Assembly (NCBI GenBank): GCA_030680795.1
Contig: JAUXUL010000010.1
Span: forward strand, 180,148 to 244,147
Direction: 5' to 3'
DNA: 64,000 nt
Origin: Anaerolineales bacterium
GTDB taxonomy: Bacteria > Chloroflexota > Anaerolineae > Anaerolineales > Villigracilaceae
A program made the translations under genes and the position numbers. A model generated the notes under the pieces. It saw only the letters and a list, made by a program, of their open reading frames with translations. It did no database searches and had not been told where the DNA came from. Position 1 is the stretch's first letter; each line of letters begins with the position of its first letter. Of the stretch, positions 43,333 to 51,683 are shown in pieces.

Positions 43333-43620
43333 TTGGGGGAAGAAGCTGTCAAATTACTTGAAAAGATGCGTGTTTCGAAAGCTGGTTGGACACGTAACGA
43401 TCTTGATAGGCTTTATACTGGATTTGGCTTTATAATAAAAAGTGGAAGAGGTCCTCATGACAAAGTCTATCACCCAGATTATCCTTTCTTAATCACCTTT
43501 GTGCCGAGGCATCGTAAGCTTCTTGAAGTATACGTAAGTCAAGCAATTAAACTAATTGATCGGCTTAAAGAATTACAGGAGAGTCAGCATGGACAAGACC
43601 CTGCAAGCAAAAGCAGTTGA
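43333..43620 (+). CDS. HicA-like mRNA interferase toxin
   Basis: 95 residues, starting at TTG 43333 (after CTGGAGGGTAACAAA). HicA dsRBD-like fold: AGWTRNDLDRLYTGFGFIIKSGRGPHDKVYHPDYPFLITFVPRHRKLLEVYVSQAIKLID, where the catalytic His lies in the RGPHDKVYHP segment (usual form GSHHHY). HicA cleaves mRNA; the HicB-like product of the overlapping next gene should neutralise it. Somewhat longer than typical HicA (~60-80 residues). Toxin first, antitoxin second is the usual HicAB order. Confidence 0.8.
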   Translation: MGEEAVKLLEKMRVSKAGWTRNDLDRLYTGFGFIIKSGRGPHDKVYHPDYPFLITFVPRHRKLLEVYVSQAIKLIDRLKELQESQHGQDPASKSS

Positions 43621-43960
43621 AATTGCGAATAGTGGGTTTACAACTGAACTGCGTAAAGAAAAAACGACCGATGGAGATAGTCTTTACTTAGCTATTTCAC
43701 CAGAATTAGATGGTTGTATCGCTCAGGGTGAAACGGCTGAAGAAGCCCTTGAAAGTCTTGAGGAGATTCGACTAGAATATATTGAGCATCTTCTTGAATT
43801 TAATCTTCCGATTCCTAGTCCACAATCTAGAAAAACAGAGGCTAAAGCTTGGACAAAAGTTACACAGAGAACTATTGACGGTGTTGGGTTTTCTGGCTAT
43901 CAACATCAGGCAACACAAGCCGATGAGGAAAAAATCTTCTCAACATCTCTAAATGTGTAA
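43589..43960 (+). CDS. HicB-like antitoxin
   Basis: 123 residues: FTTELRKEKTTDGDSLYLAISPELDGCIAQGETAEEALESLEEIRLEYIEHLLEFNLPIPSP, the HicB RNase-H-like sensor fold with the PELxGCxxxGxTxEEAL signature. The C-terminal 40 residues differ from typical DNA-binding HTH or RHH tails. The first 32 bases overlap the HicA gene; ATG 43589 follows ACAGGAGAGTCAGC, so the two are coupled. Ends in a terminator at 43981-44013. Confidence 0.88.
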   Translation: MDKTLQAKAVEIANSGFTTELRKEKTTDGDSLYLAISPELDGCIAQGETAEEALESLEEIRLEYIEHLLEFNLPIPSPQSRKTEAKAWTKVTQRTIDGVGFSGYQHQATQADEEKIFSTSLNV

Positions 43961-43980
43961 GGGCTGTCAAAATTATATTT

Positions 43981-44013
43981 AGACCTCCGAGACTAACTCG
44001 GAGGTCTTTTTGT
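43981..44013 (+). terminator. Intrinsic terminator of the HicAB operon
   Basis: Stem AGACCTCCGA / TCGGAGGTCT with loop GACTAAC and TTTTTG. Confidence 0.9.
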
Positions 44014-44022
44014 TAATGGCAC

Positions 44023-44051
44023 CTACTCCCCCGTCGGCACCCAAATATTCT
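44023..44051 (-). repeat. Duplicated 3' end of the aldehyde dehydrogenase gene
   Basis: 29 bases nearly identical to the last codons of the ALDH gene (44594-44624), encoding NIWVPTGE plus stop (TAG here, TGA there). Together they bracket the DUF559 insert. Confidence 0.8.
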
Positions 44052-44150
44052 GCCCCACCCTGCCCTCCCCAAATCCGAAATAAAAAGTTGGAAAATTATC
44101 CAGTGTTTCTGGTTCGGACTTGGAGAGGGTGCCCGATAGGGCGGGAGGGG

Positions 44151-44474
44151 CTAATGGATTATGTTCTCCGAAATCACTTCCAACACCTTCTCAATATCTT
44201 TCATCACATCATTGTTGTAAAACCGCAGAACACGATAGCCTTTGGATTCTAAAAACGCAGTCCGCTCTGCATCGTATTCTTCCTGCTCCAAATGCTGATT
44301 TCCATCTAGCTCAACGATCAGCATCTTGCTTGGCGCACAGAAATCTGTGACGCAATTTCCAATTGCATGTTGACGACGAAAACCAACTCCACCGAAACGA
44401 TGAGCGCGTAAACATGACCACAATTTTGCTTCTGCAGGAGTTGGATTCAATCGCAATTCCCCTGCACGAAGCAT
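44151..44474 (-). CDS. DUF559 endonuclease-like protein
   Basis: 107 residues: LRLNPTPAEAKLWSCLRAHRFGGVGFRRQHAIGNCVTDFCAPSKMLIVELDGNQHLEQEEYDAERTAFLESKGYRVLRFYNNDV. This is the DUF559/Vsr-related PD-(D/E)XK fold: TDFC...LIVELDGNQH supplies the D...E/D-x-D metal residues and Q-H. Function unknown in this organism; DUF559 genes are often attached to restriction or repeat loci. It sits in an insert flanked by direct copies of the ALDH 3' end, and its borders carry CCCCACCCTGCCCTCCCC / GGGGAGGGTGCC type repeats. Confidence 0.9.
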   Translation of the reverse strand: MLRAGELRLNPTPAEAKLWSCLRAHRFGGVGFRRQHAIGNCVTDFCAPSKMLIVELDGNQHLEQEEYDAERTAFLESKGYRVLRFYNNDVMKDIEKVLEVISENIIH

Positions 44475-44593
44475 GATCTTTGGCGTTGAGCATTTTTTAG
44501 TTATTGATTAAAACCTTCCCCACCCCATCCCTCCCCAAGTCCGACGAACCCCTGTCGGACTTGGGGAGGGTGCCGCTTTAGCGGCGGGTGGGG

Positions 44594-47026
44594 TCACTCC
44601 CCCGTCGGCACCCAGATATTCTTGACCTGCGTGGACTCATGCAGGAACTCGTGACCTTCGCCCTGCTCGCGATCCATCCAATCGCGGGGCAGACCGTAGC
44701 CCACCCACGTGCGCTTCATGTTGGCAGCAGATTCATTCTCGACGTGGTAACTGCCTTCCGCCGAGCCGAAGTACCAGACTGAATCAACATCTTCATGTTG
44801 AACAAGCGTCTTCACCAAATGGTCACGGTCACCTGTGACGATGTTGACCACACCGCCAGGCACATCGGATGTGTCGAGCACCTGATAGAAGTCCATGGCG
44901 GAGAGCGGATATTTCTGGCTGGGGATCATCACCACGGTGTTGCCGCGTGCGATGGCAGGAGCCATGAGTGAGACGAAGCCCAACAATGGCATTTCATCGG
45001 GACAGGCAATGCCGATCACACCCATAGGCTCATTGACCGCGACGGTGATTCCACGCAGGGTGGTCTCTTGCACAGTGCCGCCGTATTTATCAGCCCATGC
45101 GGCGTAACTGAAGAGACGTTCCACCGCCGCATCCACCTCGGCACCCGCGGACTTTTGTGTGCGTCCCGTCATTTCGACAATTCGTTTCACAAATTCAGCA
45201 TTGCGCGCGTCCAAATTTTCAGCAATGAAATACAAAATTTGCGAGCGATTGAATCCATGACGCATCGCCCAGCCTGGTTTGGATAAATGCGCCTTGTGCG
45301 CGGCTTCAACCGCTTCACGGATGTCCTTGCGATTCCCATCACCGACTTGCCCAACGATCTTTCCTTTTGCACCCAATATCGTCGTGGTGTATGCGCCATC
45401 AGGGCGCACTTGTTTGCCGCCGATGTACATCTTCGGGGTGCGATCTATCGGCGGAAGTGAATGTCCATTTGCCCGACCAGTTGTCGGCTGGGAAGGAAAC
45501 GTGGGGGTGTGTTCTCCCCACTTTGAATCCACAGTAAATTCGGGGCGCGGTCTTTCCATCCAAATCGGTCTTACATATTCAAACAATCCTTCTTTGCCGC
45601 CTTCGCGTCCAAATCCCGATTCACGATAGCCGCCAAATCCCGCTGCGCCGTCGAACAGATTCGTGCAATTGACCCACACCGAACCCGCCTTGATCTTGCT
45701 CGCCACATCGAGCGCGAGATTGATGTTATCGCTCCACACGCTCGCCGCGAGACCATAGCGCGTGTTGTTCGCAAGTTCGATGGCTTCGCTCGGCGTTCTA
45801 AAAGTAAGCGAGACCAGCACAGGTCCAAAAATTTCTTCCTGCACCGTCGCCGCCGCAGGGTCAAGCCCCGTGATGAGCGTGGGTTTATAAAACAGCCCAT
45901 TTTCGGGCAGCGGAATATTCGGCTGATAACACTCGCCGCCTTCCGCAATGCCCGTCTTCACCCAACCATCGATCGTATCCCATTGCGACTGGTCCACAAT
46001 CGCGCCCATGTCAATGCACTTGTCGAGCGGGTCGCCCACGCGCATCTTTTCCATACGAGCCTTTAATTTTTGGATGAACTTCGCCGCGACATTTTCCTGC
46101 ACAATGAGCCTTGATCCCGCGCAACAGACCTGGCCCTGATTAAACCAGATCGCATCAACCACCCCCTCAACTGCTCCATCCAAATCGGCATCGTCAAACA
46201 CTACAAACGGGCTCTTACCCCCCAACTCCAGCGACAGCTTTTTCCCAGAACCCGCCGTCTGCTGACGAAGTATGCGCCCAACATCCGTTGAACCCGTGAA
46301 GGCGATCTTATCCACATCAGGATGCGTGACGATCATCGAGCCAGCTTTACTGCTGCCCGTGATGACGTTGACTACGCCCGCAGGCAACCCCGCCTCGGCG
46401 ACGATCTCCGCAAACAACAACGCCGAGAGACGTGTATACGAAGCAGGCTTGAGTATGACCGTGTTGCCCATCGCGATCGCAGGCGCAATCTTCCACGCCA
46501 GCATCAGCAACGGGAAGTTCCACGGGATGATCTGCCCCACCACACCGACGGGTTGATAGTCGCGTAGTTCGGTTTCCATCAACTGCGCCCAACCGGCATA
46601 ATAATAAAAGTGACGCGCCAACAAGGGCACATCAATATCACGCGACTCTCGAATCGGCTTGCCATTGTCCATGGACTCCAACACCGCCAGCAAGCGATGA
46701 TGTTTCTGGATATTGCGCGCAATCGCATAAAGATAACGCGCGCGGGCAACGCCAGGAGTCTTGCTCCATGTGCCGAAGGCACTTCGCGCTGCACCAACCG
46801 CCGCATCGACTTCTTTTTGCCCTGCTTGTGTGGTCTCCGCCAATAACTCCCCATTCGACGGATTCACCGACGGATAGAATTTCGCACCCTTCGGCATCAC
46901 CCACTCGTTGTTGATGAACAAGCCGAACTTGCGTCCATGCTCATCCAACCACGCCTTGACTGCATCAGGCGCTTCGGGCGCAGGTCCGTATTCCATGCTT
47001 TTGAAGATTTCAAGTAATGTGCTCAT
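44594..47026 (-). CDS. Two-domain aldehyde dehydrogenase, ALDH16-like
   Basis: 810 residues, nearly twice a normal ALDH. The N-terminal half (about 30-500) is a complete ALDH: PWNFPLLMLAWKIAPAIAMGNTVILKPA, FTGSTDVGR, ELGGKSP (Glu) and the catalytic Cys in NQGQVCCAGSRL. The second half (about 530-780) repeats the fold without the Cys (VNEPMGVIGIACPDEMPLLGFVSLMAPAIARGNTVVMIP). This layout is known from the ALDH16 family, whose second domain is inactive. It is the last gene of an apparent operon deoC-clc-ALDH (4-base overlap with clc). Acting on the acetaldehyde made by DeoC is a reasonable guess. Confidence 0.9.
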   Translation of the reverse strand: MSTLLEIFKSMEYGPAPEAPDAVKAWLDEHGRKFGLFINNEWVMPKGAKFYPSVNPSNGELLAETTQAGQKEVDAAVGAARSAFGTWSKTPGVARARYLYAIARNIQKHHRLLAVLESMDNGKPIRESRDIDVPLLARHFYYYAGWAQLMETELRDYQPVGVVGQIIPWNFPLLMLAWKIAPAIAMGNTVILKPASYTRLSALLFAEIVAEAGLPAGVVNVITGSSKAGSMIVTHPDVDKIAFTGSTDVGRILRQQTAGSGKKLSLELGGKSPFVVFDDADLDGAVEGVVDAIWFNQGQVCCAGSRLIVQENVAAKFIQKLKARMEKMRVGDPLDKCIDMGAIVDQSQWDTIDGWVKTGIAEGGECYQPNIPLPENGLFYKPTLITGLDPAAATVQEEIFGPVLVSLTFRTPSEAIELANNTRYGLAASVWSDNINLALDVASKIKAGSVWVNCTNLFDGAAGFGGYRESGFGREGGKEGLFEYVRPIWMERPRPEFTVDSKWGEHTPTFPSQPTTGRANGHSLPPIDRTPKMYIGGKQVRPDGAYTTTILGAKGKIVGQVGDGNRKDIREAVEAAHKAHLSKPGWAMRHGFNRSQILYFIAENLDARNAEFVKRIVEMTGRTQKSAGAEVDAAVERLFSYAAWADKYGGTVQETTLRGITVAVNEPMGVIGIACPDEMPLLGFVSLMAPAIARGNTVVMIPSQKYPLSAMDFYQVLDTSDVPGGVVNIVTGDRDHLVKTLVQHEDVDSVWYFGSAEGSYHVENESAANMKRTWVGYGLPRDWMDREQGEGHEFLHESTQVKNIWVPTGE

Positions 47027-48663
47027 AATGAACTCCTATTTTTTACCTTTGGCGATTCACAACCATGCCGCAGTGTCTTTATGGATTCAGAAGCCTCTGG
47101 CGCAATCACCGCCGTAATGCGCATGTGGGTCTGTAAACGGGTATTGGCTTTCGGCACCCATTCGCGTTTTCCATCTGAGCAACGCACAAGGATACAGCCT
47201 GCAGGAAGCCCCAGAAAACGGACCTCACACCCTGCAAACAGAGCGCCTTCCTGGATCGTGAAATCCATGACCGCAGGCTCTTTCAGAGAATCTGCATCTC
47301 CGCCGCGTTTCAGATCGCGTTCCAACAACGATTCATAGATAGGCAAATCCTTTGCATATTCAGCCGCGGCATAAGCGCAGAAACAACTGACCAGTAATGG
47401 AAGCATCAGCGAATAATTGCCCGTCATTTCAATAATAAGCATGATGCCTGTCAATGGCGCGCGCACAATTGCTGTGAAATATGCCGCCATGCCAACGACC
47501 GCAAACACGGCTGGGATTGGCACAGCGGCAGGCATCAGGTTGTGGGCAATTTGCCCGATGGCCAAACCGATCAACGCACCCAGCACGAGCAATGGCGCAA
47601 AGATGCCACCAGGGGCACCTGTGCTGTAGCTGGTTGTCGTCAATAAAAAGCGTATGAAAAATAAAAGCGGAATGGCGCCGAGAAGCAAATCGCCTTTGAG
47701 CGCAGATTCGGCTAACGTATGTCCACTCCCGAGCATCATCGGTGAGAACCATCCGATCAGCCCAATCAGCCCGCCTGTCAACGCGGTAACGGGAATCACA
47801 AAGCGAACAGGCAAACGCGCATACAGGTTGAGCGTGGCGAGTAAACTGCGATTGAACAGCACACCCAGGATGCCTGCCACGATTCCCAGCAAGACAAAGA
47901 TGGGTAGTGAAGCCAGAGGAGGCACAGGGTAACTTGGCACAACAAAAATGGGAAACTGCCCTGCGCCAATACGCGCGACAATGTCCGCGAGGACTGCTGC
48001 GATAAACGTTGCGCCAAACACAATCGGTTGAAAATCGCGGCGTACTTCCTCCAGCACAAAGACCAGTCCCGATAAAGGCGCATTGAATGCCGCCGCGAGA
48101 CCCGCGCCCGCACCTGCTGAAATCAAGGTCAAGCGTTCGCGTGCAGATACCTTCAAGAAGCGCGAGATCGCATCACCAACTGCGCCACCCATTTGCACTG
48201 TGGGACCTTCGCGCCCCAACGCCAATCCACTGCCGATCGCGAGGATACCACCAAAGAATTTGACAGGCAGGACTCGTTTCCAATCCAATTTTCGGAAGCG
48301 ATGCAAAACAGCTTCCAAATGCGGGATGCCGCTTCCACCGGCTTCGGGCGCATAACGGCGCGTTATGCTCACCGAAATCCCTGCACCGAGCGCGGTGAAC
48401 AGTACGGGGAAGATCCACCCCCAGATCGGCATCTTTTGTGCCCAGCCGATCATGCTATTTCTCAGCACATCCAAACCTGTCAGCGCGGCGCGAAACAGCA
48501 GCGCAGCTATGCCCGCACATGCTCCCACCAATGCCGCACGTGGAAATATCCAGCGCCGCTGCTGCCTGACATCAAGATATTCCTGAATTTCAGAACGTAC
48601 CTTTGTGTCGTTAACTTTGGGAGAAGAAGGTTGTTTTTGCGCTCTCTGATTACCAATTGGCAT
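47023..48663 (-). CDS. ClC-family chloride channel/transporter with C-terminal RCK_C/TrkA-C-like domain
   Basis: 546 residues with about 10-12 membrane helices. ClC signature motifs: GGSGIPHLEAVLHRF (GSGIP-type), LALGREGPTVQMGG (GREGP, gating Glu) and STGAPGGIFAPLLVLGALIG (GIFAP). The C-terminal 80 residues (VMDFTIQEGALFAGCEVRFLGLPAGCILVRCSDGKREWVPKANTRLQTHMRITAVI) resemble an RCK_C/TrkA-C ligand-binding domain. Whether it is a channel or a 2Cl-/H+ antiporter cannot be read from the sequence. Located between deoC and ALDH16 in one operon. Confidence 0.92.
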   Translation of the reverse strand: MPIGNQRAQKQPSSPKVNDTKVRSEIQEYLDVRQQRRWIFPRAALVGACAGIAALLFRAALTGLDVLRNSMIGWAQKMPIWGWIFPVLFTALGAGISVSITRRYAPEAGGSGIPHLEAVLHRFRKLDWKRVLPVKFFGGILAIGSGLALGREGPTVQMGGAVGDAISRFLKVSARERLTLISAGAGAGLAAAFNAPLSGLVFVLEEVRRDFQPIVFGATFIAAVLADIVARIGAGQFPIFVVPSYPVPPLASLPIFVLLGIVAGILGVLFNRSLLATLNLYARLPVRFVIPVTALTGGLIGLIGWFSPMMLGSGHTLAESALKGDLLLGAIPLLFFIRFLLTTTSYSTGAPGGIFAPLLVLGALIGLAIGQIAHNLMPAAVPIPAVFAVVGMAAYFTAIVRAPLTGIMLIIEMTGNYSLMLPLLVSCFCAYAAAEYAKDLPIYESLLERDLKRGGDADSLKEPAVMDFTIQEGALFAGCEVRFLGLPAGCILVRCSDGKREWVPKANTRLQTHMRITAVIAPEASESIKTLRHGCESPKVKNRSSL

Positions 48664-48670
48664 GAATACT

Positions 48671-49645
48671 TTATCCCATCGGCATGTGATGTTTCGCCGC
48701 GTAGTGACCCGTAATGTAGTGATACAACTGCCGCTCGATGTCTGTCAGTAAACTGCTTGCACCGATACGGAACAAATCGGGCATCAGCCATTCGTCGCCG
48801 AGTTCTTCTTTCATCAGCGACTGCCACGCCATGGCCTGCTTGGCGGAACTGATTCCGCCCGCGGGCTTGAAGCCAACTTTATAACCAAAGCGCTCAAGAT
48901 AATCACGGATGGCGCGCGTCATCACCAGACTAAATTCCAGCGTGGCGTTGACCGATTCCTTGCCTGTGGATGTCTTGATGAAATCCGAGCCAGCCATCAT
49001 CGCCACGAGACTGGCTTGATAGACCTGCTTGAGCGTGCCGAGGTCGCCCGTCCCCAAAATGGTCTTCATATGCGCGTCGCCACAGGCAGAACGGAATTGT
49101 TTGAGTTCATCGTACATGGACTTCCAATCACCCGTCAAAACATAATTGCGGGCGATGACCACGTCAATTTCGCGCGCGCCTGCTTCGACAGCTTGTTCAA
49201 TCTCGCCGATGCGCTGTGGCAGGGGCGTCTGCCCCGCAGGGAAACCAGTCGCAACGGAAGCAACTGGAATGCTTGAGCCGCGAAGCGCTTCGACTGCGTC
49301 ATGCACACGGTTCGGGTAAACGCACACTGCGCCGACGGCCACTTTCTCACCGTCGAGTCCCATGCGGGAAAGCATGTCTGCGCGAACAGGTTGTTTGGCT
49401 TTGGCGCACAGACGTTTGACGCGGCCAGGTGTGTCGTCGCCTGCCAATGTGGTCAGGTCAATGCAGGTGACAGCGCGCAACAGCCACGCCGCCTGCCATT
49501 CCTTTTTGACAGTCCGCCGCTTGGGCAGAGACTCGACGCGCCGTTCCACCGCGCTCTTGTTGACGTGTGCGCCCATCACCCAATCGAGATCAAGAGGCAT
49601 ACCGGGGTTACGTGCTGAGTGAATCAAAGCATTTTGGGAAGTCAT
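48671..49645 (-). CDS. deoC: Deoxyribose-phosphate aldolase
   Basis: Splits 2-deoxyribose-5-phosphate into glyceraldehyde-3-phosphate and acetaldehyde. 324 residues, the large DeoC form (family usual ~220-330). The Schiff-base Lys is in SDFIKTSTGK and the second Lys in GYKVGFKPAGGI. ATG 49645 is chosen because it follows TTGGAGTTTAC; the frame is open 26 codons further up, without support. First gene of the operon with clc and ALDH16; a TATAAT lies at 49679-49674 on the minus strand. Confidence 0.95.
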   Translation of the reverse strand: MTSQNALIHSARNPGMPLDLDWVMGAHVNKSAVERRVESLPKRRTVKKEWQAAWLLRAVTCIDLTTLAGDDTPGRVKRLCAKAKQPVRADMLSRMGLDGEKVAVGAVCVYPNRVHDAVEALRGSSIPVASVATGFPAGQTPLPQRIGEIEQAVEAGAREIDVVIARNYVLTGDWKSMYDELKQFRSACGDAHMKTILGTGDLGTLKQVYQASLVAMMAGSDFIKTSTGKESVNATLEFSLVMTRAIRDYLERFGYKVGFKPAGGISSAKQAMAWQSLMKEELGDEWLMPDLFRIGASSLLTDIERQLYHYITGHYAAKHHMPMG

Positions 49646-49673
49646 GTAAACTCCAATTTCATTGTCTGACATC

Positions 49674-49679
49674 ATTATA
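49674..49679 (-). promoter_or_regulatory. Likely -10 box for deoC-clc-ALDH16
   Basis: TATAAT on the minus strand at 49679-49674, about 28 bases before the deoC ATG; the -35 region is not convincing. Confidence 0.45.
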
Positions 49680-50106
49680 CAGCGATTGAGATTAAGTGAG
49701 GAATATTCTTCAGAAACTTTCACTTAACAAGCGGGTTATACATTCCAAGTTTATATTTATTGTTGAAAGGGGAATTGCCATAACATACGCACTCGTTCGA
49801 ATTACTGTTGAAGATCCTGTATCGCTCCTTCGGGCAGAATACGGTATGATACCTGCACTCGTACAATTAATGGGATAACCTTTTGAATCGTTGGGCCATG
49901 ATGAGTCTCCGCTTGGATTGTTGCATCCCTTCGAGAGGTTCATCATACTCACATTCTCAATTACTCTTCACGGTAGTACCTTGTCACTCTACTCACTGCC
50001 TTAAAGTGGTTTACACTCCAATAAAAGGAAGCGGTATACACTCGTGTCGCTTCCTTTTGGAATAAGTAGTATCTGATTCAATAAACTTCAAATCTAAGAG
50101 GCTGTC
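49680..50106. other. Gap of about 430 bases between deoC and dCMP deaminase
   Basis: No frame with a family feature is seen. A hairpin with arms AAAAGGAAGCG / CGCTTCCTTTT lies at 50023-50058, just before the deaminase gene, and could be a terminator of an unseen upstream transcript or an attenuator. Confidence 0.45.
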
Positions 50107-50541
50107 ATGCGACCAGATTGGGACTCGTACTTCATGAAAATCTCCTACGCCGTATCTGAAAGAAGCACTTGTGACCGTGCTTTCGTCGGTTGTGTGCTGG
50201 TACTAGAGAAACGCATTCTCACAACAGGTTTCAACGGCTCCCCGGCCGGGCAGGAGCATTGCGATGAAGTCGGTCATCTGATAGTGGATGGACATTGCAT
50301 CCGTACCATTCACGCCGAGACGAACGCCATCATTCAAGCCGCGCTGCATGGTGTCTCAACAAAAGGTTCGACATGTTACGTGACCCACCTGCCATGTATC
50401 AACTGCACCAAAGTGTTGATCAACGCGGGCATTTCACGCATCGTTTACAGTACTGCTTACCAAACAGACGAAAACGCCATGAACTTTCTCAAAGCCGCAA
50501 ATATTGAAATTCTGCAAAAAGAATTCACACCTGCAAAGTAA
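50107..50541 (+). CDS. dCMP/CMP deaminase, ComEB-like
   Basis: Zinc-dependent deaminase of 144 residues: zinc site and proton shuttle in RTIHAETNAI (HAE) and THLPCINCTKV (PCxxC), with GFNGSPAGQEHCDEVGHLIVDGHCIR upstream, typical of dCMP deaminase, which makes dUMP for thymidylate synthesis. Start ATG 50107 after AAGAGGCTGTC. A truncated second copy of the first ~50 codons lies at 19104-19286. Stands alone; no terminator is obvious. Confidence 0.92.
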   Translation: MRPDWDSYFMKISYAVSERSTCDRAFVGCVLVLEKRILTTGFNGSPAGQEHCDEVGHLIVDGHCIRTIHAETNAIIQAALHGVSTKGSTCYVTHLPCINCTKVLINAGISRIVYSTAYQTDENAMNFLKAANIEILQKEFTPAK

Positions 50542-50657
50542 CCCTCGGATCGTTGAAGCTTGTGCTGAGCTGGCAGGTAGAAAGCTCGCCTTTCTCTCAC
50601 CGTGTCAAACCCTGAGTCCGCAAGGCAAAGCAGACTGAGGTCTGCCCTCCATTTATA

Positions 50658-51242
50658 TCACCCAACTCGAAATACAAACGGACATAGTCCGCGCGCGCTC
50701 GATTCGCTTTTAATAGATTGCACGATCGGCCGAGCCAGCGACATTTCGAGTATTCCTGCATCCATTTTACATAACTCTGGATGATTCTCAATTATTTTCG
50801 CGAACGGGCAACGCCCAAAAATCACCCGCGGACCTTCCGCACCCGCCTCCCAGTGCGCTTGATAATGTATTTCGTTTAGTTTTTCAATCAGAAAAGCCAA
50901 TCTTTTTGCCATTGGCTGATCTGCGAATCCAGCCAAGCCTTGGGACTGAACGATACGTTCTGCCACTATTTGCATGTCTATTTTTCCAGACAACAATGCA
51001 TCTGCCAAAACGGACAGGTTATCTCCCAACGCGGATTGGGAAAACGAATACATTTTCTCAGGTCGGCCGCGTCCGCCGCGCTGATGGACGGCGGTTACTT
51101 CGAGGCGGCCATCGGAGATCAGGATGCCAAGGTGATGCCTAACATTCGGGGCGGACATTTTCAAGGCGCGTGCAATTTCCCGCGCAGAAGCTGCGCGAGT
51201 CTTTTTCAGGTGGGCGAGGACTTTTTGGCGGGCGGTGATCAT
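50658..51242 (-). CDS. SufR-like winged-helix regulator, three of four Fe-S cysteines kept
   Basis: 194 residues. N-terminal winged helix (ITARQKVLAHLKKTRAASAREIARALKMSAPNVRHHLGILISDGRLEV, then RGGRGRPEKMYSFS). The C-terminal part has Cys145, Cys158 and Cys187. The spacing 12 residues, then 28, is exactly the SufR pattern CX12CX13CX14C with the third Cys position (172) replaced by Pro. SufR is a [4Fe-4S]-sensing repressor of suf genes. It lies beside iscX and nuo, divergent from them, so it may control Fe-S or complex I genes. Alternatives: another DeoR/ArsR-type regulator. Confidence 0.72.
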   Translation of the reverse strand: MITARQKVLAHLKKTRAASAREIARALKMSAPNVRHHLGILISDGRLEVTAVHQRGGRGRPEKMYSFSQSALGDNLSVLADALLSGKIDMQIVAERIVQSQGLAGFADQPMAKRLAFLIEKLNEIHYQAHWEAGAEGPRVIFGRCPFAKIIENHPELCKMDAGILEMSLARPIVQSIKSESSARGLCPFVFRVG

Positions 51243-51249
51243 AACAGAA

Positions 51250-51301
51250 AGCAGACTTCAGTCCGCTTTTAATTACGAGAGGCGGACTGAAGTCCGCGAT
51301 C
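51250..51301. repeat. Inverted repeat GCGGACTTCAGTCCGC type
   Basis: AGCAGACTTCAGTCCGCT and GGCGGACTGAAGTCCGCG flank AATTACGAGA. A degenerate relative (AGCAGACTGAGGTCTGCC) is at 50628-50645. Placed between the SufR-like gene and the nuo promoter. Confidence 0.65.
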
Positions 51302-51384
51302 CGGAAAACAAGCGAATTTGTCATCCATCCACCGTGATTATACTCACTTCTTTATTTTTGCAAACATATTTTTACATAATTCAG

Positions 51385-51412
51385 TTGACTAATCCCCCTC
51401 ACCTGCTATAAT
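51385..51412 (+). promoter_or_regulatory. Strong promoter of the iscX-nuoB-nuoCD operon
   Basis: TTGACT at 51385-51390, 16-base spacer, extended -10 TGCTATAAT with TATAAT at 51407-51412; the start is near 51419, giving a 55-base leader. Confidence 0.85.
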
Positions 51413-51473
51413 TCGCACTTGTGACGGATAGTACCTGTGGTCTCACCAACTGATAACCGATTACTGATTACTG

Positions 51474-51683
51474 ATGACTCTCACTTGGGAATCCACCTAC
51501 GCCATCGCTTTGGAGTTACGCCGCCAGCATCCTGAGATCAACATCGAAGAAGTTTCGCTTGGACAAATTTATCAATGGACAATAGGACTTAATGAATTTG
51601 AGGATGACCTCGCGCTTGCTAACGATGACATCCTTAATGCAATCTACCAAGACTGGTTCGAGGAGAACATTCATGGACTATGA
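51474..51683 (+). CDS. iscX: IscX/YfhJ-like Fe-S assembly protein
   Basis: 69 residues: [62 protein letters not shown], which follows IscX closely (LTW...I-I-L...HP...V-F-DL--W-I-L-EFDDDP-A-NE-IL-AI---W-EE). IscX binds IscS and iron and tunes Fe-S cluster assembly. No isc or suf genes are adjacent in the window. It overlaps nuoB by 11 bases, in a different frame, so it is translated with the complex I subunit. No good ribosome site precedes its ATG. Confidence 0.85.
   Translation: MTLTWESTYAIALELRRQHPEINIEEVSLGQIYQWTIGLNEFEDDLALANDDILNAIYQDWFEENIHGL

Noticed and set aside
45571..45948. 125-codon and similar frames inside the ALDH gene
   Set aside because: Other-frame shadows of the ALDH gene, which itself shows full family motifs.
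49696..49878. 60-codon frame between deoC and the deaminase gene
   Set aside because: No start signal and no recognisable sequence; likely chance.
50023..50058. Hairpin AAAAGGAAGCG/CGCTTCCTTTT as a riboswitch
   Set aside because: Only one stem with a short T tract; no conserved aptamer seen.
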